DNA from: Calycina herbarum
Lineage: Eukaryota > Ascomycota > Leotiomycetes > Helotiales > Pezizellaceae
Reading direction: 5' to 3'
Assembly: GCA_001414485.1 (NCBI GenBank)
Contig: LLEY01000017.1
Coordinates: forward strand, 1-64,000
Length of the DNA stretch: 64,000 nt
Below, piece by piece: positions 11,507 through 23,051 of the stretch. The position numbers and the translations under genes are program-made. Every line of letters starts with the position of its first letter. The first letter of the stretch is position 1. Below the pieces are notes generated by a model. The model saw nothing but the letters and a program-made list of their open reading frames with translations, ran no database searches and was not told where the DNA came from.

Positions 11507-13317
11507 ATAGTTCCTCGCGAAGTTCTGGAGCTAATCTGTACCACCACGTACCCCCTGGAGGGCTTCTTATGTCATATCGCATTTGATTTGGGAGCTTTTA
11601 TTTGCTGGCCATGACTTTAACCCGTTTTCCTCTTCTTTTTCATCTTCTCTATATCACCATTACATATACATTTGTTTGCAGTCAAAAGTTAGTTAAGCTG
11701 GGCTCACTGCTTCGAAGAGCAGAGCTTCTCAAAAGAATTGGGGGCTTGGTAGTCCCTTTTTATCGCGAATTCAAAAAGAGAGTTTCGCGAATCTTTGACT
11801 TTTACTATCGTGATCGGTGACTTGACGATAGGCACAATCTTTTATCGTCACAACTTGTCATTTGTAGACATCGTTATGACGTCTTGATTCCTATAACCAT
11901 AGAGGTAATCAAGGCTAATCAACCAAAGACGACCCACAGTAACTTCATCGGCGTGTGTGACATCACTCGCTTCCAAGGCGATCAAGTCTTGTTGACCTCA
12001 TTCTTCTTCAAGTAGTTAAACATCTTTTGTACCAATACGGCCGTAAACAACGGAAAATGGCGTATCACAATTACACATAAACCCATAACACCACCAGCCA
12101 CTCAAGCCACCTCAATATCATTCAACCCCCCTTCACCGCCCTCCCTAAACTCCTAATTAGTAGTTTCACAAACTCAACAGATCCACCACTCTATCCATTC
12201 CCTCGGTACCTCTCCAGGTCCTATGACCAAGACTCCCATGCAATGCACCCTAGTACAATCTCACCGCCACCTCACTTCCCGCCCTCTCACAACCACAAGA
12301 GAAAACCCTTCGTTCGTCCTCGTGATTCTGTCACCCTACTTTGTACCACCTCAAGCCGCTTCCCGAAACACGAAAGAGAATCTCGTGCATGACAGCGGTT
12401 CGCGAGGGTAGAAGCGAGTTAGTGAACTGTGGATTTTCGGGTCTCGGTTCCGATGACATTCGAATGGTGGTACAAGCTAGTTGGTGGTCGGTGCGAAGTT
12501 GTAGACATGGGTTGGGAGATTAAAGAAGAGAAGAGAACAAGTTAAATGAATTGACCGAAGCCAACAACTTCACCACTGACCTTTCCAATCAGCAAGTAAG
12601 AACGAGATTAATTCAATCGAAAGTAAAATTACAGGGTGAAGAATTCGGTTTTCGGGCACCTAATTTCCCGAGCTCGGGTCATGCCAGGTGAAGTGTAATA
12701 TTTCGTCTTACTTGCGCAAAGGGATCAATTGGCACAATATTCCACTTTTTGCTAAGAGTTTGACAAAATCCCAAAACTCCAACTGTGGTCAACAGTCGAT
12801 ATCGCTTCAGAGGTCCCACGTGGTTTGACTCTTTTTGAGAACCCCTTTCTGTCTTCACACAAAATTACTTTACATTCAAGCTTTACGTTCAACATCACGT
12901 AGGCATTCGCAAGATGTTACAAAAGACATGAATTATCCCAAACTCCAGCTAGCTGCAGATATGGTAGAAAACATTCAAAGAAACTCCCCCCCCCCCAGTA
13001 AAGTCATATCCATTAAAGTGAATGTAAATTCCGTAAACTTGCAGTTCATAGAAGAAAAACAACTCAAAATCTGATTGATCATCGCGCTTTTTCAAGAACT
13101 CCCATCCCCCACCAGCCCAAAAACGCCGTACAAAGGAAAATATGCAAATGTTGGTCTTCAGCCGAAGACAATTTTAAGTATTTGAAAAGAAAAGACGCCG
13201 CAGAATAGTGGAGATCGTTACCTCGGGTCCCAAAGATCCATAGACACGCCTAAAAGGTATGCCAAGTCTGCTAGTAGAGTGGAGTTGAGAAGTTGAGAAG
13301 TTGAGAGGAGAAGCATA
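11507..13317. other. Intergenic, no supportable gene
   Basis: A 1.8-kb gap between the 3' ends of the GH16 gene and the converging 451-aa gene. ORFs of 60-80 codons only. It contains a homopolymer C tract near 12987. No RNA gene or repeat recognised. Confidence 0.45.
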
Positions 13318-15134
13318 TCAGTGAGGATAAAGCTCGTCCTCGTCGAACCCATCCATAGCAATATCGCGGTCTCCATCCTCGTTGTGGGTACCATTGCTTT
13401 CTTGATAGATCTCTTCATCACAATTCTCTTGCTCAGCTTCGTTGCCCATCGGAATAACAAACTCTCCTCGCTTGGGAAGATTGTGATAGATATGGCCTTT
13501 GGGGTACTTGACATGACCGAGTCTGCGTTGAGGAGCACAACCATCTGTACTGAAGTTAGCTCATCTATTCATCCAATAATATCATAAGTTATGAGACTAG
13601 GTTCTGAGATGGGACGAGAAAAGATTGTTCGGCGCATGTTGAAACAATAAATTATATTGTCCCAAAAGCTTGCCTCGAACAATCGGCGTAATTGTTCCAC
13701 AGAATTTGGAAAAACTAAATCGATTGTCCTAAACTGTTTGGACAATGGAGCAACTTATTCTATGACTTTTGGAACAATCAAGCTAAATTATTCCAAAAAC
13801 TTTAGACATCAGAGAAACAGCGGAGTTAACTTTCGCAGATTATGCGAAGCAAGGAAAGTGCAGAAGCTGAATGAGAAGTTGACTTACCCTTCCATTTATA
13901 AGTCCGTTTCGGGTTAGCATCACGAGGAGCACAAGTGGACTTTCTCTTATTTGCTCTTCCATGACTCAAAGGACCAGCTGCTGGGGGAGATTCGTATGAT
14001 GGTGTTGCTTGATTGCGTTGCTTTGGATAATATCGAGACTGTCCATCGTTGCCAGTATCCAAAAATGAATCCGGGCGAATTGGAAGTTGCTCAAATTGAT
14101 ACAGAGTCTCATCATCTTCGAGTGGATTCTGGTGAAAGATATCGAGCTGACTACTATCGCCATATGTACCACTTTCTAGGACTTCAGGGTTGTTGCGTTG
14201 ATATTCTTCAGCTAATTGTGCGAGTTGCTCTTGGTGAATATGGAGGGGAAGCTTGGGACCCGTTGGCGCAGAAGAGTGGAAGAGATGATCAGCTTCGCCA
14301 TCCATTGGAGCAGTAGCTCCCTCGTTCTTTTTGATAAGAAGCTGGGGTAGGATGTGACGATCGCATTTCGGAACTCGTGGTTGATAATCTTGGCGATGCG
14401 AAAGGATCTCGGTCTCGTAAAAGGGGTCTCTCGTCTGCTGCTCAATCTTGATGGTCTCGGACTTTCTGATGGCATCATCTGTTGTGTTGAACATCAAGGG
14501 AATACCAATATACTCATTCTCAGGCTCTGGTGCAATTCTCTCCTTTTGTCTGGCAATAGTGAATTTTTCAACTCCATTTCGGACATCCTCCAACGACTGC
14601 CACTTTTGCACAGCATCATCTCCAATGAATTGGTCAGGATTAGGAGTTCCCCATGTGGTTCCCTTCAAGTACTTTGGCAAGCCCCAGTTATCAGGATCCG
14701 TCGCATCAGTGTCGTTCCATTTGAGGTAGATGAGTCTCTTGTCTGCGGATACTTGAATTTTGTTTCCTGTCTATTTGATTTGTTAGCATTGTCTCCCTCC
14801 ATACCAGCACACACGACAGCTTATCGGAAGATGATCAAGCGCATGTTTACACTTGATCAGTGGTGAATGCTTAGAGCAAATTACATACCTCCTGCTGTTC
14901 ATGAACAAACTCATCGGCGATGTCATCAATTCCACCTCGCTCTCCGAGCCTAGGAAGTTCAATGGGAGCTCGGCGAGTTGGTGCAAGTTCACGGTCTTCA
15001 TCGAAGATTCGAGCATGCTGCCATGGCACATGACGACTGCTGGGACGGACAACTGCATCATCAGCTGGTGGTGGAGTTAGGCAAGGCGAGGGAGAATGCG
15101 AGGGTCGCGATGCTGGAGGAGTGGTCGTTGCCAT
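13318..15134 (-). CDS. Uncharacterised Pro- and charge-rich protein, 451 aa
   Basis: Three exons: 15134-14889, 14770-13888 and 13544-13318; introns of 118 and 343 nt. The joins are in phase and give 451 residues. The N-terminus is Ser/Pro-rich. A central part (about residues 90-130) has YLKWNDTDATDPDNWGLPKY followed by KGTTWGTPNPDQFIGDD, the most structured-looking stretch. Residues 340-380 are basic (RANKRKSTCAPRDANPKRTYKWKDG), which could act as a nuclear signal, and the C-terminus is very acidic (NEDGDRDIAMDGFDEDEL). I do not recognise the family and assign no function. The second intron is long for this window and AT-rich; its boundaries are the least certain part. Confidence 0.6.
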
Positions 15135-15163
15135 CCTTGAGAGCTATTGTTGATGGTATGTGG

Positions 15164-15195
15164 TTGTGCGATTGTGCGATTGTGCGATTGTGCGA
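15164..15195. repeat. 8-bp microsatellite, four copies
   Basis: Four perfect tandem copies of TTGTGCGA lie 30 bp upstream of the ATG of the 451-aa gene, so within its presumed 5' leader. Confidence 0.85.
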
Positions 15196-15348
15196 TTGAG
15201 GGTGGAACAATGTAAAAGAAAAGAGAAGGTTTGGTTTGGATCTGGCTTTTTAAGGCAAGAGCAAGAGAGATGGCAGGCACCTGAAATTATGTCCAATGAG
15301 TGCCTTCCTCAAAGACTGAACCTCTATTCACTCGCAGTTGCTAAATTA

Positions 15349-15498
15349 GGTGAATAGCAGGCTGTGGTAAAGTTGTTTGTCAGCTTTAATTTCCTTACAA
15401 TTCCTAGGGAAGGCAATTGAATAATTCAGTCTGTTGATGCTTGGTATATTGGGGTGAATAGTAGGCTGTAGTAAAGTGGTTCGTTAGCTTTAATTTCC
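15349..15498. repeat. 46-bp direct repeat with transition differences
   Basis: The block at 15349-15394 recurs at 15453-15498. Both begin GGTGAATAG and end TTTAATTTCC. The copies differ at five positions, four of them C/T or G/A transitions. Confidence 0.7.
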
Positions 15499-16775
15499 CA
15501 ACCGATCTTGAAGAGTGTGAAATTTATCAACTCAATCAGCTTTTACTTGATATTTTTATGTGACTGGAACATTTTCTGAAGAGTCTTTGTACTATTTTGT
15601 TCTTCTAAAATTCTGGTGAATGATGCGGTTCACGCAACCAACTCAGACGAATAGTCAATGGAAAGCTGAGGCTCATATATTTTCACCATCTGAAGGACAC
15701 TCTTGTCTTGGTGAAAAGAGTTTTTGGTCAATATAAAGCTATGTATTGTAGGAACTCAGCTTTGCTTGCAGCATGATAGTGAAGTGATAAAAATCCAAGT
15801 GCAGTAAGCATTTACACATTAACTAAGATGGGGTTTGTCGTCTGGTAATCATCTTCACCTCTTGGTTGTCTCTAAGAACCAAAGTAAGGAATTAAAGCCA
15901 AAGCCTATTTCATTTCTCATATATTTTTACCTTCAAAGTGGAATTGGTGGTTTGCCAAAGAAGAGCTCAAGAAGTAGAGTGGCTCAAGTATGAGAAAAAG
16001 GATGGGAAACTAATTAATATAAGAGCACCTCCAATTTTCACCTTATCTCACCATCAATAGCTAGGCGCCAATTGTGCTAAATTGCTGAGACAGAATAATG
16101 AATAACCTCTTCCTAATTCAATTCAGAGTTGAAATGCTTCAAATTCATGAAAGATTTTCTTCCAGTGCCATATCGCACAACGTCAATCAAGGCAAGCATT
16201 GTGTGGATCAACGTCAAAAGAAACTAAAGTTCTCAGCAAGAGCACACAACTGCTCTTCGCTGAACTATCTTGGAAGGGATGGAATGACTGTTCATAGGGA
16301 GAGAATTGAGATAGTTCACAAAAGTCCACACCAGTGAAAGATTGGGAGGTACATAACTACAAGGAGTTGACATGAAGCTTCTTCACAGGAGAGATGGGCA
16401 AGCATTTCAGATCAGAGCATTGCCAGTGCAATGTGAACGGCAGGGAAGATGGCAAAGTGCGTAGCAGGCAAGTAATAGTAGACTACCGCAGAGTAAGATG
16501 TTTGAAGCACCTAGAGCAAAAAAGTAATTTCAAATGGAAGGAGGATGTATTTTCAAGCATCGTGTACTTGTATTTCGTGGCTAAAACCACGTCTATTTAG
16601 ATTTTGTGGCAAAATCCAGCTATATGAAAATCCCAGAAAGCTCTATTCGAAACGTTCCAGGATTTATTTCTACACCAATCCGATGCCTGACTCGACTCAT
16701 GATGATGGCCCTCTAGATAAAACGCCAGCCAATGCGCTAACCCGACAAAAACAAAAAAAAAACAATGTTGTTACA
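15499..16775. other. Intergenic, no supportable gene
   Basis: The stretch contains short ORFs only (up to about 96 codons). None has a domain or start context I can support. The ENT gene converges from the right. Confidence 0.45.
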
Positions 16776-18190
16776 TCAAGAATAGGCAGCAACAGTAAAA
16801 CTGAGCAAGGATCCCACGGTCAATCCACCAACTAGATTGAGAACCATAAATGATCCCGCAGCTTCTCGTTCCTCTTCCTCGACCCATTTTCCAGCGTCCA
16901 TCATACAGAGACTGCCAAGCCAACCATTTGTCGCACCAAAAAACAGCTGGACGACACCGAGGTAGAACCAATCGCTTTTGATGACTGCTCCCTTGCCATC
17001 CAAGTTACACAGGTAGTAGAGGGGTATGAATCCAGCTCGAAGAAGCGAAAATACGCAAAGGAGCTGTGGCCTAGTGGTCACGAAATATGGTATGCTCGTA
17101 CTAAGTCGGCCTATAAGATCCCCAACATTCCATGTCAGGAAGCCGAGAGGGATGAAAACTGGCGGAGTGAGAAGGCGAGGAGCTTTCGCTACGGGGACAA
17201 CTGACACAACCTTCGTCGTGAAGACCGGGAAGAACATTGTGACTGCGAAACACAAAGATACCGATGTTGCAAGCCAGAAAAGTTTCTTGTATAGTTGTCT
17301 CATGCCTATGTTCTTGCGGGATTCCTCGAGGCTATCGACCGAGGACATCATGTTCAACTCTGTCATCCTTTTGTGTTTCCGAACTAGGGGCATTGTAACC
17401 AAGAGTGTAATGACACTAACGGCAGCCGCAGTAAGGAAATAAATAAAGGCGGAGTTTGTCGTCGTCCGCGCCTCTGCTGCTATTTCCAATTCAGGACTTG
17501 ATCTGTCTCCAGGTGGCAACGCCCAGACAGACGTAATCTGGGCAACCACAGGTAACACGCCTGCTATCGCCTGGCCAGTCATAATTGCCTGTATGTATTC
17601 TGGTCTCCCAAAACTCGAAGCAAAAGAGAACGCTCCATTTTGGCAGAGTCCCGTTGCCACGGAAGTAGCAAAGACCATGACCAATGTTAATGCCAAGTAC
17701 AAAGGATCTGACATATCGGTGAAGGTGGTCGATATACTGAGGAAGAGGAAAACCGCCAGGTTCGTAAGCAAGGCTGTTACAATTCGTTTCGGGTAGTCGG
17801 CGTTCTTTTGCAGGCGGGCAAGGATGAGGGTTGAAAGGAAGTTGGTGATGCAGCTGACCGAGATGATGGCCGATTGGAAGGAGTGGAGGATTCGGCTGTT
17901 CTCTCGAAATCGCGATTGGAAATAAGGAGCCGCTGCTAAGAACATGTTCCTGTGGTGGTGTTAGTATTGGTGGTGTTGCTACAGAGCATGGAATAGTCGG
18001 ATTCATACCATGCCCACAGCTGCGAGATGCCCAACATGATGAAGGTATAATATTCCACTCTTGAGTATGGCTCCACGGTCTTGCCTTCGTCTGGGAGGAT
18101 CAACACTGGTCGTCGAACCTCATCATTGTCCAGAGGCTCATATTCTTGCTCCGGATCAGGCTTATGAAAGAGGGCGCGTACGTGATCCAT
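16776..18190 (-). CDS. Equilibrative nucleoside transporter (ENT/SLC29 family)
   Basis: Two exons, 18190-18009 and 17949-16776, with a 59-nt intron (GTATGA donor, CACAG acceptor), giving 451 residues. The N-terminal 45 residues are hydrophilic, then YYTFIMLGISQLWAWNMFL opens the first span, the classic ENT span-1 pattern. Span 4-5 contains GLCQNGAFSFASSFGRPEY, matching the conserved ENT stretch around the QG motif. Later marks are GRLSTS, RAGFIPLYYLCN and the C-terminal NGWLGSLCMM, also typical. About 11 spans are expected. Yeast Fun26 is the best-known fungal relative and acts at the vacuole membrane; plasma membrane or vacuole cannot be decided here. Confidence 0.9.
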
Positions 18191-19553
18191 GGCTGCGAGG
18201 CTCGCGACAACCGCGACCGACTGGCAGAAAGGTTGTGGATGTGGAGGAGTTCAAGCGTGGTGTCCTTGCAACATATAGTCTGATATGTTTTGGAGAAGAA
18301 GAAGGCACCCCCAGTTGCAAGAGGTGGAGGGTGAAATGGGAGTCCAGAGTTGCGTATCACCTTCGATATTGATAGCAGGCACGGCACGTCACTTGAGCCT
18401 TGTGCTGTTTCGGCCCGGCGATAGGCCGATGCCAGAGGGGTGGACCTAACGATGAGTGACCTGTACTCGAGTATGACTCAAAGAGGTTCGGTCAGTTGAT
18501 ATCCGCACCCTCCCATTGTCTAACTCTTTAGGAGTAAGGTACAAGTAAGCAGCGAGAAATAATCGATCCCGAGTGAACCAGCCAGACACCACCACGTGCC
18601 TTGCTAGAAACGCCCCGCCACTTCCTAGTTCCTGGTATACCCCTTCAGATTCCATTTCATATACATGATTTCTTCACATCGAAAACGAATCTCCGGGGGG
18701 TGAGCCATTTTTGAAAAGGTGGTTTACAAGTACAAGACTGGTTTATTCTACGCCTCGGGTTCTCTCGGTGCTTTCCTCGACGTTAGTGTGTAGATTCGTT
18801 TCTCATTGCCCAATTTACTTTCGCCCTGAAGAACAGAAATCCTCTCTTATTTGCTGATCGATGCAGAGAGTTGAGTGCTCCCTCATTTCAACCCCTGTAG
18901 ATATCTTTGTTTTGCCTAAAGTCGAACTAGAAAACTGGTACCAACCTCTCCAACTGCAGGAGTAGTTACCACGTGCAAACAAATACTGTTCTTTATACTC
19001 CGTATCACGAAGTTCAAACATCTTGGAGAGCCAGCCTGGTGAAGAAATTGCTAGTTGGCCCTTCCCCACCCTATCCTATTCTCCTTTCTCGCTCCTCGTA
19101 TTCTGTATGCAACCTTCTCTCAAGTCTGCTCAATTGCGACGACGAAATCCTACCTAGGAACCATGTCATGTCATGTCATTTCATCATGCACATCGAGAAG
19201 CAACGAAGATTCATCACCCCCTTAAGATTGGACCAGGTGATTCCGATGTCTAGAACTTTGAAGGGCTGAATCACATTACCCCGAAATACGACACCCGCGA
19301 CCGGGATTCATTGGGTAGCTTACAAGCATATTCTCCTCCACCTATCAAATATGCGGATCGCAAATTCTGGGGCTGCTTTTGAGGCGTAATTTCCGCTTAC
19401 TTGCATCGCCCCCAAATTTATAAATGATAGGGAAGTGTTACCACTTCCAAATTCCTTTTCCTCGAGTTTTTCTCTCCGTCTTCTCTTCTTCTGCCCGTTT
19501 TCTTGTTTTATTATATTTGCGATTTGCGTGGAACTTGTTCCAAATCCACAATT
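18191..19553. other. Intergenic with one dispersed-repeat copy
   Basis: Promoters of the ENT gene (leftward) and the HET-like gene (rightward). Bases 18495-18538 match 55098-55141 at most positions, so a dispersed element passes through here. No supportable ORF. Confidence 0.45.
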
Positions 19554-21992
19554 ATGGATTTTAATACCCCCAAAGAACATGCTACTATTGCAGGAGCCTC
19601 TTCTCTCACTAGCCAAACACCAAAACACTCCTCAGAACCCACACGCGGTGGCGAAAAACAAAGCTGGTGGAAATGGAGCAAAGAAACTACGATAGATCAT
19701 GTCAATAAACATCTTGATCATGAGTTTAACGGCAAAATCGGGTTCCAAAACGGACATTTCTTCCATCGACCAGCCAAGCACGATGGAAGTGCGACATTCG
19801 ACAAGGCTGATGAGCTGGAGAGTGATGAGAAGGGACGATATGTGTATCGAAACTACCTTGGTCAACAATATCACAAACACGCGGATGTAGCTACATATCT
19901 CTCGCCTACGAATTATGTACCCAAACGACTTGTGGTTCAATCAACTCCGTATGTGCGAAAGAAGAAGTTGGCAACGGGGGATTGGAGACGAAGGAAAATG
20001 ACAGGATCCGTACCAAAAGTGTTGAAGCTTGCGGAATGGACCCTGAGACCCTCAAACCGGGATCGAAATGGAAGAGCTTCGCTACTTGGACGTGTACAAA
20101 CCGTCATCCGGATTTTGATTATGGGATTGCCTCTTCAGATAATGTTATCTCTCCCCATCACGTCTTCTTGGGATGATGGAGATATCAATGGCCAATATAC
20201 AGAGTTCCCCGGGAACCACTGGAAGTGGCCAAAACATGCAATCAACCCTCTCGATATGAAACCAACTCCTTCCTCGACCGAGGTGAAGAAAAAGAATCTT
20301 TCATCAAGGACACGATTGTTGCGACCTCGTCAACTGATTATTCTCAAAGACGGAGAATGGGTACTTGACTCGAACCCGGATAAAGGTATCTCATACCTTT
20401 TTATCAGCTATGCCAACATGCACTTCGACACGAATAACTCGGCAGATGGACGAAAAATGATCTCAGCCATGGCAGTTTATGCCACTCTAAAAGCAGGAAA
20501 GACGGCATATTGGCTTGACTATCGATGTCGTGCTCCAGAACCCGGACCAGAACTCGATCGAGACGTATACAGAATGTGCGACGTGATCCGAGGGGCATAT
20601 CAAGTCGTCGTGATGCTCAAAGGGGATGACCTTAAATTAAAACAAGAATGGGGCTCTAGAATGTGGACTTTACCCGAAGGACTTTTAGCAGCAGGAAACA
20701 GCATATATTTCTGCACACCTGAGTCGGATTCTTTCAAAATTGTCGCAATGAGTAAAGTCGAAATGAGTGGATCCGTTTGGGAAGACCCAGATGTTGATGA
20801 TGAAGATGGACCAACTCGTCTTCTTGCCGAGCATTTCACCGGTATTCTTACGCTCTCCCGTCTCGAAATTCTCTCGAACGCCATAGCAGCATTGGGAAAC
20901 CGAGTCGACAAACGATATGCAGTCCACGTACGAGGAGATGTTGCTTACGCCCTAATGGGCCTTCTCCACTACAGAATCGAAAAAGATCCCGACGACTCAA
21001 CATTCCAAGCGATTGCTCGTTTATCCCTCGCAAACGACAACGATCGTCTCATCGAGCGCATGGTCTGCCTATATCCTGATCAACATACACCCAATATATC
21101 AACGTTCATGAAGCTCGCCCAGCCAGATCTCTATAGTACTCATCTATGGGATATCGAACCCCTCTGTCAAGTCGTAGGAGTTGGAAATGAAGACAACACA
21201 GTCCTCCTAGACAACACCCGAGCAATGCACATCCGATGGAAAAACTTCCCTCGAATGGCAGTCATCCGCCACTACGGCATGAAGAAACTCCTCGCCGAAT
21301 TATTTGTCCGAAGTGGTGCATGGCCCTTCATATTCGCCATACAGCTCGCTATCACTTACGCGCCCTTCTTCCTTCAAAACCGAGAACTTGGCAAAGACAA
21401 GACGATCTTCAGTCTGTCCATGTTAGTAGCTGGTTTCTTCGGTGTTGGCTTGTTGTTATCATTCATTGGTCCTTATTCCGTTAGGAGATTATACGGTGGC
21501 CAAGTGCAAAAAAGTACACCGAATCTCATTGGATTCGAAGGTGTTCTCCCACTCGCAGAACTTGAACCATTGGTCTTTGGTAACAACTCTGGGAGATTAT
21601 CTTATGCACCTTCTTCGACTCCATTTTCTTTAAAATTCAGAGATCCAAATGAGAGGATTGGGTTGGAGCCGACTTGGATATCCTCTAATAATCCTGAGGA
21701 TATCGAAAGAATGGAGGCCAGTCTTCCAAAAGGTCATCAGTTGTTTACTTTGGTTGATACGGGAAGTTTAAGTGTTTCTGTTTTTCATGCGGAGAGACCG
21801 CCGACTGTGGCGTTGATTTGTGGGAGAGAAGGTGGCATGTTGAGGGCAGTGCTTTGTAGTTGGAGGTTTACAAATGACTGTTTGGTCAGGGAGGCTGTAA
21901 TTCGGATGCCGAGCGAGGTTTATGAAGCTGCAGTTTCCAAGGGGTGGTTGAAAATTTCTCTGGGGGATGTTGATAAAAAGCTTGTTGTTTGA
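19554..21992 (+). CDS. HET-like domain protein with C-terminal membrane anchor
   Basis: Single-exon gene of 812 residues from the ATG at 19554; the frame stays open 17 codons further upstream but only to a TTG. Residues about 280-378 run GISYLFISYAN, then AYWLDYRC, VYRMCDVIRGAYQVVVML and GSRMWTLPEGLLA. The order (a strand with W-x-D-x-x-C, then a helix ending in V-x-V-x-L, then R-x-W-T-x-x-E) matches the fungal HET heterokaryon-incompatibility fold, which triggers cell death or allorecognition signalling. Two hydrophobic spans lie near residues 589-607 and 620-640, so the protein is probably membrane-anchored, followed by a roughly 170-residue tail. Annotation as HET-like is by motif recognition and is moderately sure. 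A mutated copy of its 3' end sits at 28.2 kb. Confidence 0.7.
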   Translation: MDFNTPKEHATIAGASSLTSQTPKHSSEPTRGGEKQSWWKWSKETTIDHVNKHLDHEFNGKIGFQNGHFFHRPAKHDGSATFDKADELESDEKGRYVYRNYLGQQYHKHADVATYLSPTNYVPKRLVVQSTPYVRKKKLATGDWRRRKMTGSVPKVLKLAEWTLRPSNRDRNGRASLLGRVQTVIRILIMGLPLQIMLSLPITSSWDDGDINGQYTEFPGNHWKWPKHAINPLDMKPTPSSTEVKKKNLSSRTRLLRPRQLIILKDGEWVLDSNPDKGISYLFISYANMHFDTNNSADGRKMISAMAVYATLKAGKTAYWLDYRCRAPEPGPELDRDVYRMCDVIRGAYQVVVMLKGDDLKLKQEWGSRMWTLPEGLLAAGNSIYFCTPESDSFKIVAMSKVEMSGSVWEDPDVDDEDGPTRLLAEHFTGILTLSRLEILSNAIAALGNRVDKRYAVHVRGDVAYALMGLLHYRIEKDPDDSTFQAIARLSLANDNDRLIERMVCLYPDQHTPNISTFMKLAQPDLYSTHLWDIEPLCQVVGVGNEDNTVLLDNTRAMHIRWKNFPRMAVIRHYGMKKLLAELFVRSGAWPFIFAIQLAITYAPFFLQNRELGKDKTIFSLSMLVAGFFGVGLLLSFIGPYSVRRLYGGQVQKSTPNLIGFEGVLPLAELEPLVFGNNSGRLSYAPSSTPFSLKFRDPNERIGLEPTWISSNNPEDIERMEASLPKGHQLFTLVDTGSLSVSVFHAERPPTVALICGREGGMLRAVLCSWRFTNDCLVREAVIRMPSEVYEAAVSKGWLKISLGDVDKKLVV

Positions 21993-22230
21993 TTAACACA
22001 TGATATATAATAGAATTAACTTAATTATAATGTTTCTTAAGCTTGATTTCATTTGTGTTCGCCGAACATCAATTTTTTATCCCAATTTATGTAAAGATCA
22101 GCTGAATAGGAAAATGAGATATACTTGCTTTTTTTCTCTATAATTCCAGAAGATTATAACTTCAAGGATAAAGTTGCGCCGACCCTCTTAGTTATACTAC
22201 TTTTAAAGTAAACAAACTTAACGTAAATAA
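21904..22230 (+). repeat. Source copy of a duplicated 3' end plus downstream flank
   Basis: This segment, the last 25-30 codons of the HET-like gene and about 240 bases beyond, recurs at 28211-28535 in the same orientation. Long identical runs remain, for example around TTAATTATAATGTTTCTTAA and GTAAAGATCAGCTGAATAGG. Confidence 0.85.
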
Positions 22231-23051
22231 TCATAAATAGCAAAATCGAGAATCGCATATAGCAAACTACAAATTATAAAGAATAAATGGCAAGCAGCGT
22301 ATTAAATGAGTAATGTAGTGACTACTACTCTACTCTACTTATTACTACTCGAGTAGTACGGGGGGACCGAGCCAGGCGTGGATACCGAGTGACGTCGGAG
22401 TGCACTATTTATAGTACTAGAAGAGCTTATTAAGAGTTTATATTAATATTTATAAGAAATTTATATCTCTTTAGAAGAGAAACTAAAAAACTTGTTTTTC
22501 AAGAATATCCTATTTTTTACTTCTAAAACTATAGCTTTTTAGCTTATATTTATATATTAATTCTATTTATAGACTACTCGAGTAGTCTACTCTATTCTAC
22601 TCATCCGACTTGCCACTTATACTCTACTCTACTCACTTAAGACTACTCGAGTACTACTAGAGTAGTTGAGTAGTTTGTGAATACGCTAATAGCAAGCATA
22701 TGGAGTCACTTGACTAGTTCCTTCTATTTGCAGCAGCCACGCGAACTGGGCGGTAAGCCTTTAGAACAAATCTAAGAATCAACTTGAAGTAAACAGTGGT
22801 CTAGCAGGCATACTCATAGCTTTGCTTTCTGGTTTACCCTTCTATAAACTATTAAATTATATCACAGTGTCATTTAGCAAGGTTCGAAGTTGAAGTGGCA
22901 AATCGCAAATAGTAAAACGCAATTTAGGGAATGTGAAAGAAACCAATTACAATTCATAAAGTCTGAAGATGATGTTGATGCTTCACATGTATCACTCTCC
23001 ATCCCTTAAACAACTACTCCCAGGAGCCAAATTCATCTCCGCATAAACAAA
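22231..23051. repeat. AT-rich block with repeated CTCGAG-centred palindromes
   Basis: Palindromes built on ACTACTCGAGTAGT occur at 22345-22358, 22571-22588 (AGACTACTCGAGTAGTCT, 18 bp perfect) and again near 22641-22665, interspersed with TCTACTCTACT runs. The sequence between is extremely AT-rich and stop-filled. It resembles a RIP-mutated inverted-repeat element (MITE-like). No coding remnant is visible. From 22690 the sequence is more ordinary flank. Confidence 0.5.
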
